NCBI GenBank assembly: GCA_903929065.1 | Contig: CAIYTJ010000455.1 | Coordinates: 1-6,675 of the forward strand | Source of the DNA: an uncultured Bacteroidales bacterium | GTDB taxonomy: Bacteria > Bacteroidota > Bacteroidia > Bacteroidales > Paludibacteraceae | Reading direction: 5' to 3' | DNA: 6,675 nt | Shown here: positions 5,334-6,675 of the stretch, piece after piece | Layout of the letters: each line of letters opens with the position of its first letter | Numbering within the stretch: the stretch's first letter is position 1 | Translations under genes and position numbers: made by a program | The notes under the pieces: model-generated | What the model was told of the DNA's origin: nothing | Databases searched by the model: none | What the model saw: only the letters and a program-made list of their open reading frames with translations

Positions 5334-6308
5334 ATGACAAAAATTAAAGCAGGCGTAATTGGTGGCGCCGGATATACTGCCGGAGAATTATTGCGGATTT
5401 TGATTAACCACCCGAATGTTGAAATCGCCTTTGTAAACAGCAGCAGCAATGCCGGAAATCCGGTTACCGACGTTCACAGCGGGTTGATTGGTGAAACTCA
5501 TTTGGTATTCACGTCCGAATTACCACTGAATGAAGTGGATGCACTGTTTCTATGCTCGGCTCATGGCGACAGCAAAAAGTTTTTGGAAACCAATGAGATT
5601 CCTGCATCGATAAAAATCATCGATCTTTCCACTGATTACCGTGCTAAAAGTCCTAATCATGATTTCATTTACGGTTTGCCAGAACTGAACCGCGACGAAA
5701 TACGAACTGCCACACGCATTGCTAATCCCGGATGTTTTGCCACAGCCATTCAACTGGCTTTATTCCCGTTGGCTGCTGCCGGTTTGTTGACTGACGAAAT
5801 TCACGTGAATGCCATTACCGGTTCTACGGGTGCAGGAGTAAAACCATCCGAAACATCACATTTCAGCTGGCGTAACAACAATATTTCCATTTACAAGCCT
5901 TTTGGCCACCAGCATTTGGAAGAAATCGGACAATCACTGCGCCAGTTGCAGGCGGGTTTCAAAAAAGCGGTGAATTTCATTCCGGTTCGGGGCAATTTTG
6001 CACGTGGAATTTATGCCACAACCTATACAACCTGCGCTTTGACACTTGAAGAAGCAAAAAAATTGTATGCAAATTTTTATAAAGATGCCGCTTTTACGTT
6101 CGTTGTGGATAAAAATCCGGATTTGAAACAAGTTGTGAACACCAATAAAGGCATTGTTTACCTCGAAAAACACGACGATAAGCTGTTGATTGTGTCCATG
6201 ATTGACAATTTATTGAAAGGAGCGTCCGGACAAGCGGTTCAAAACATGAATCTAATGTTCGGACTGGACGAAAAAGCCGGACTTGGACTGAAATCGATCG
6301 GTTTTTAA
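5334..6308 (+). CDS. argC: ArgC, N-acetyl-gamma-glutamyl-phosphate reductase
   Basis: ArgC carries out the third step of ornithine/arginine synthesis, NADPH-dependent reduction of N-acyl-glutamyl phosphate to the semialdehyde, in the cytosol. The 324-residue protein has the nucleotide-binding GVIGGAGYTAGELL (7-20) and DLSTDYR (97-103). The catalytic Cys134 lies in ANPGCFATA (130-138). It also has ITGSTGAGVKPS (161-172), GHQHLEEI (191-198) with a conserved histidine, and a C-terminal DNLLKGASGQAVQNMN. Length and motifs are complete. In Bacteroides fragilis this pathway runs on N-succinyl rather than N-acetyl intermediates (known from its transcarbamylase), so the substrate here may be succinylated; the sequence does not settle this. 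No other arg gene is in the window, and the following DNA is non-coding. Confidence 0.96.
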   Translation: MTKIKAGVIGGAGYTAGELLRILINHPNVEIAFVNSSSNAGNPVTDVHSGLIGETHLVFTSELPLNEVDALFLCSAHGDSKKFLETNEIPASIKIIDLSTDYRAKSPNHDFIYGLPELNRDEIRTATRIANPGCFATAIQLALFPLAAAGLLTDEIHVNAITGSTGAGVKPSETSHFSWRNNNISIYKPFGHQHLEEIGQSLRQLQAGFKKAVNFIPVRGNFARGIYATTYTTCALTLEEAKKLYANFYKDAAFTFVVDKNPDLKQVVNTNKGIVYLEKHDDKLLIVSMIDNLLKGASGQAVQNMNLMFGLDEKAGLGLKSIGF

Positions 6309-6397
6309 ATGTTTCAATTGCCGCGATGTTACATTCGTGTTACAAAAACTTCCTGAAAAGTTGTGATTTTGGTGTATTTCAGTTAAAATTGAGCAAA

Positions 6398-6444
6398 AAA
6401 AAGTTGAAAAAAATGTTATATAACATACTTTTACAACACTTTTT
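6398..6444. other. Large AT-rich inverted repeat downstream of argC
   Basis: The centre is a perfect 14-bp palindrome, ATGTTATATAACAT (6413-6426). Outside it, GTTGAAAA (6403-6410) pairs with TTTTACAAC (6429-6437) with one bulged base. Beyond that, an A run pairs with T's at 6440-6444. It could end argC transcription or be an operator for the promoter at 6456-6486, whose -33 box starts 11 bp further on. The half-site TGTTA also occurs at 6327 and 6338, in two TGTTACA copies 11 bp apart. In 6309-6395 I see nothing else. Confidence 0.45.
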
Positions 6445-6455
6445 CTTGAAAATGC

Positions 6456-6486
6456 TTGGATTGTATTTCAAAACGCCGTATCTTTG
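6456..6486 (+). promoter_or_regulatory. Bacteroidetes promoter for a small RNA
   Basis: TTGG (6456-6459), a spacer of exactly 19 bp, then TATCTTTG (6479-6486) followed by CATC. The -7 box is an exact TAnnTTTG and the -33 element is one base from TTTG. The predicted start is near 6491-6493. No ORF of useful size follows, so the product is probably RNA. Confidence 0.75.
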
Positions 6487-6490
6487 CATC

Positions 6491-6626
6491 GTGATTTTTT
6501 CATAGTATTAGATTTAAGGTTAACAAAGATTGGTAGTAAGGCGTTACTACCTTTCGCGTTTTTAAGAGGGTAGGTTCTCAAAACAGTATACAACGAATTT
6601 CGATTTATTTCGGAGTTCGTTTTTTT
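6491..6626 (+). ncRNA. Candidate small RNA of about 135 nt (or orphan leader)
   Basis: The transcript is inferred from a good promoter on the left and a terminator-like hairpin on the right. The 5' part (about 6491-6531) is unstructured and contains a GGTTAACAAAG stretch. Next is a perfect hairpin, GGTAGTAA-GGCG-TTACTACC (6532-6551), followed by a broken T tract (TTTCGCGTTTTT), which could give a shorter form of about 70 nt. A 12-bp hairpin with seven T's closes it. CTACC (6547-6551) could also pair with GGTAG at 6569-6573, a possible alternative fold. The 5' part looks familiar to me as a leader recurring in Bacteroidales genomes, but I cannot verify that. It is not recognisably 6S, tmRNA, RNase P or SRP RNA. 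The next gene has its own promoter, which argues against a simple 5' UTR. Confidence 0.55.
6592..6626 (+). terminator. Intrinsic terminator of the candidate small RNA
   Basis: A continuous 12-bp stem (6592-6603 with 6610-6621) includes two G-U pairs in the RNA, has a 6-nt loop (TTTATT), and is followed by a run of seven T's (6620-6626). The first two T's also close the stem. The GC content of the stem is modest, so efficiency is uncertain. Confidence 0.7.
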
Positions 6627-6654
6627 GTGCGCTGATAATTATTTTCTAATTTTG
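6624..6654 (+). promoter_or_regulatory. Promoter for a gene beginning at or beyond the window end
   Basis: TTTG (6624-6627), a spacer of exactly 19 bp, then TAATTTTG (6647-6654): both elements match the Bacteroidetes consensus. The -33 TTTG is formed by the last three T's of the preceding terminator plus the next base. The start should be near 6660. ATGs follow at 6667 (reading Met-Lys-stop) and at 6672, the latter running off the window, so the downstream gene cannot be identified. Confidence 0.7.
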
Positions 6655-6675
6655 GCAAAAAAATAAATGAAATGA

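Noticed and set aside
6309..6356. A 15-codon ORF starting at ATG directly after the argC stop
   Set aside because: Too short, with no start signal or recognisable peptide; the abutting ATG follows from TAAATG by chance.
6347..6362. AACTT/AAGTT hairpin after argC as its terminator
   Set aside because: A 5-bp AT-rich stem without a T tract is expected by chance.
6667..6675. Two-codon ORF Met-Lys-stop at the window end
   Set aside because: ATGAAATGA can arise by chance, and the real start of the downstream gene cannot be judged without more sequence.

Overview
The window looks like chromosomal DNA from a member of the Bacteroidota, most likely the order Bacteroidales. Three things support this. 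The TrmD and SufB sequences resemble the Bacteroides type as I remember it. Most genes are preceded by the Bacteroidetes -7 box TAnnTTTG instead of sigma70 boxes. Starts have A-rich leaders and no clear Shine-Dalgarno sequence. The genes are mostly housekeeping. I see no transposase, phage gene, tRNA, rRNA or CRISPR array.

Left part, minus strand: the head of an iron-sulfur cluster assembly operon. sufB (724-2160) is followed by sufC (632 down to the window edge, C-terminus missing). A 91-bp spacer between them is largely two kinds of short tandem repeat. A -7 box at 2232-2239 lies about 65 nt upstream of sufB. A strong hairpin terminator at 2349-2390 separates suf from the gene upstream of it, an exported SagB/nitroreductase-like protein (2408-3067, minus).

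Middle, plus strand: a stand-alone reactivation domain of cobalamin-dependent methionine synthase (3159-4100) is divergent from the nitroreductase, with -7 boxes on opposite strands 13 bp apart. It is followed by a 200-bp gap holding a palindromic element and a second copy of the 8-bp tandem repeat. Then come trmD (4301-4975), a small DUF1294-type membrane protein (4994-5299) and argC (5334-6308). These three are close and codirectional and may be cotranscribed, although their functions (tRNA m1G37 methylation, unknown, arginine biosynthesis) are unrelated.

Right end (6309-6675): no protein gene, but the most structured non-coding stretch. It has an AT-rich inverted repeat, a good Bacteroidetes promoter (TTGG-N19-TATCTTTG), a perfect 8-bp hairpin, and a 12-bp hairpin with a 7-T tail. 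A second promoter (TTTG-N19-TAATTTTG) has its -33 box inside that T tail. The simplest reading is an independent small RNA of about 135 nt, followed at once by the promoter of a gene that starts at or beyond the window end. This is the best candidate for something undescribed. The rest is ordinary core genome with interesting intergenic repeats.
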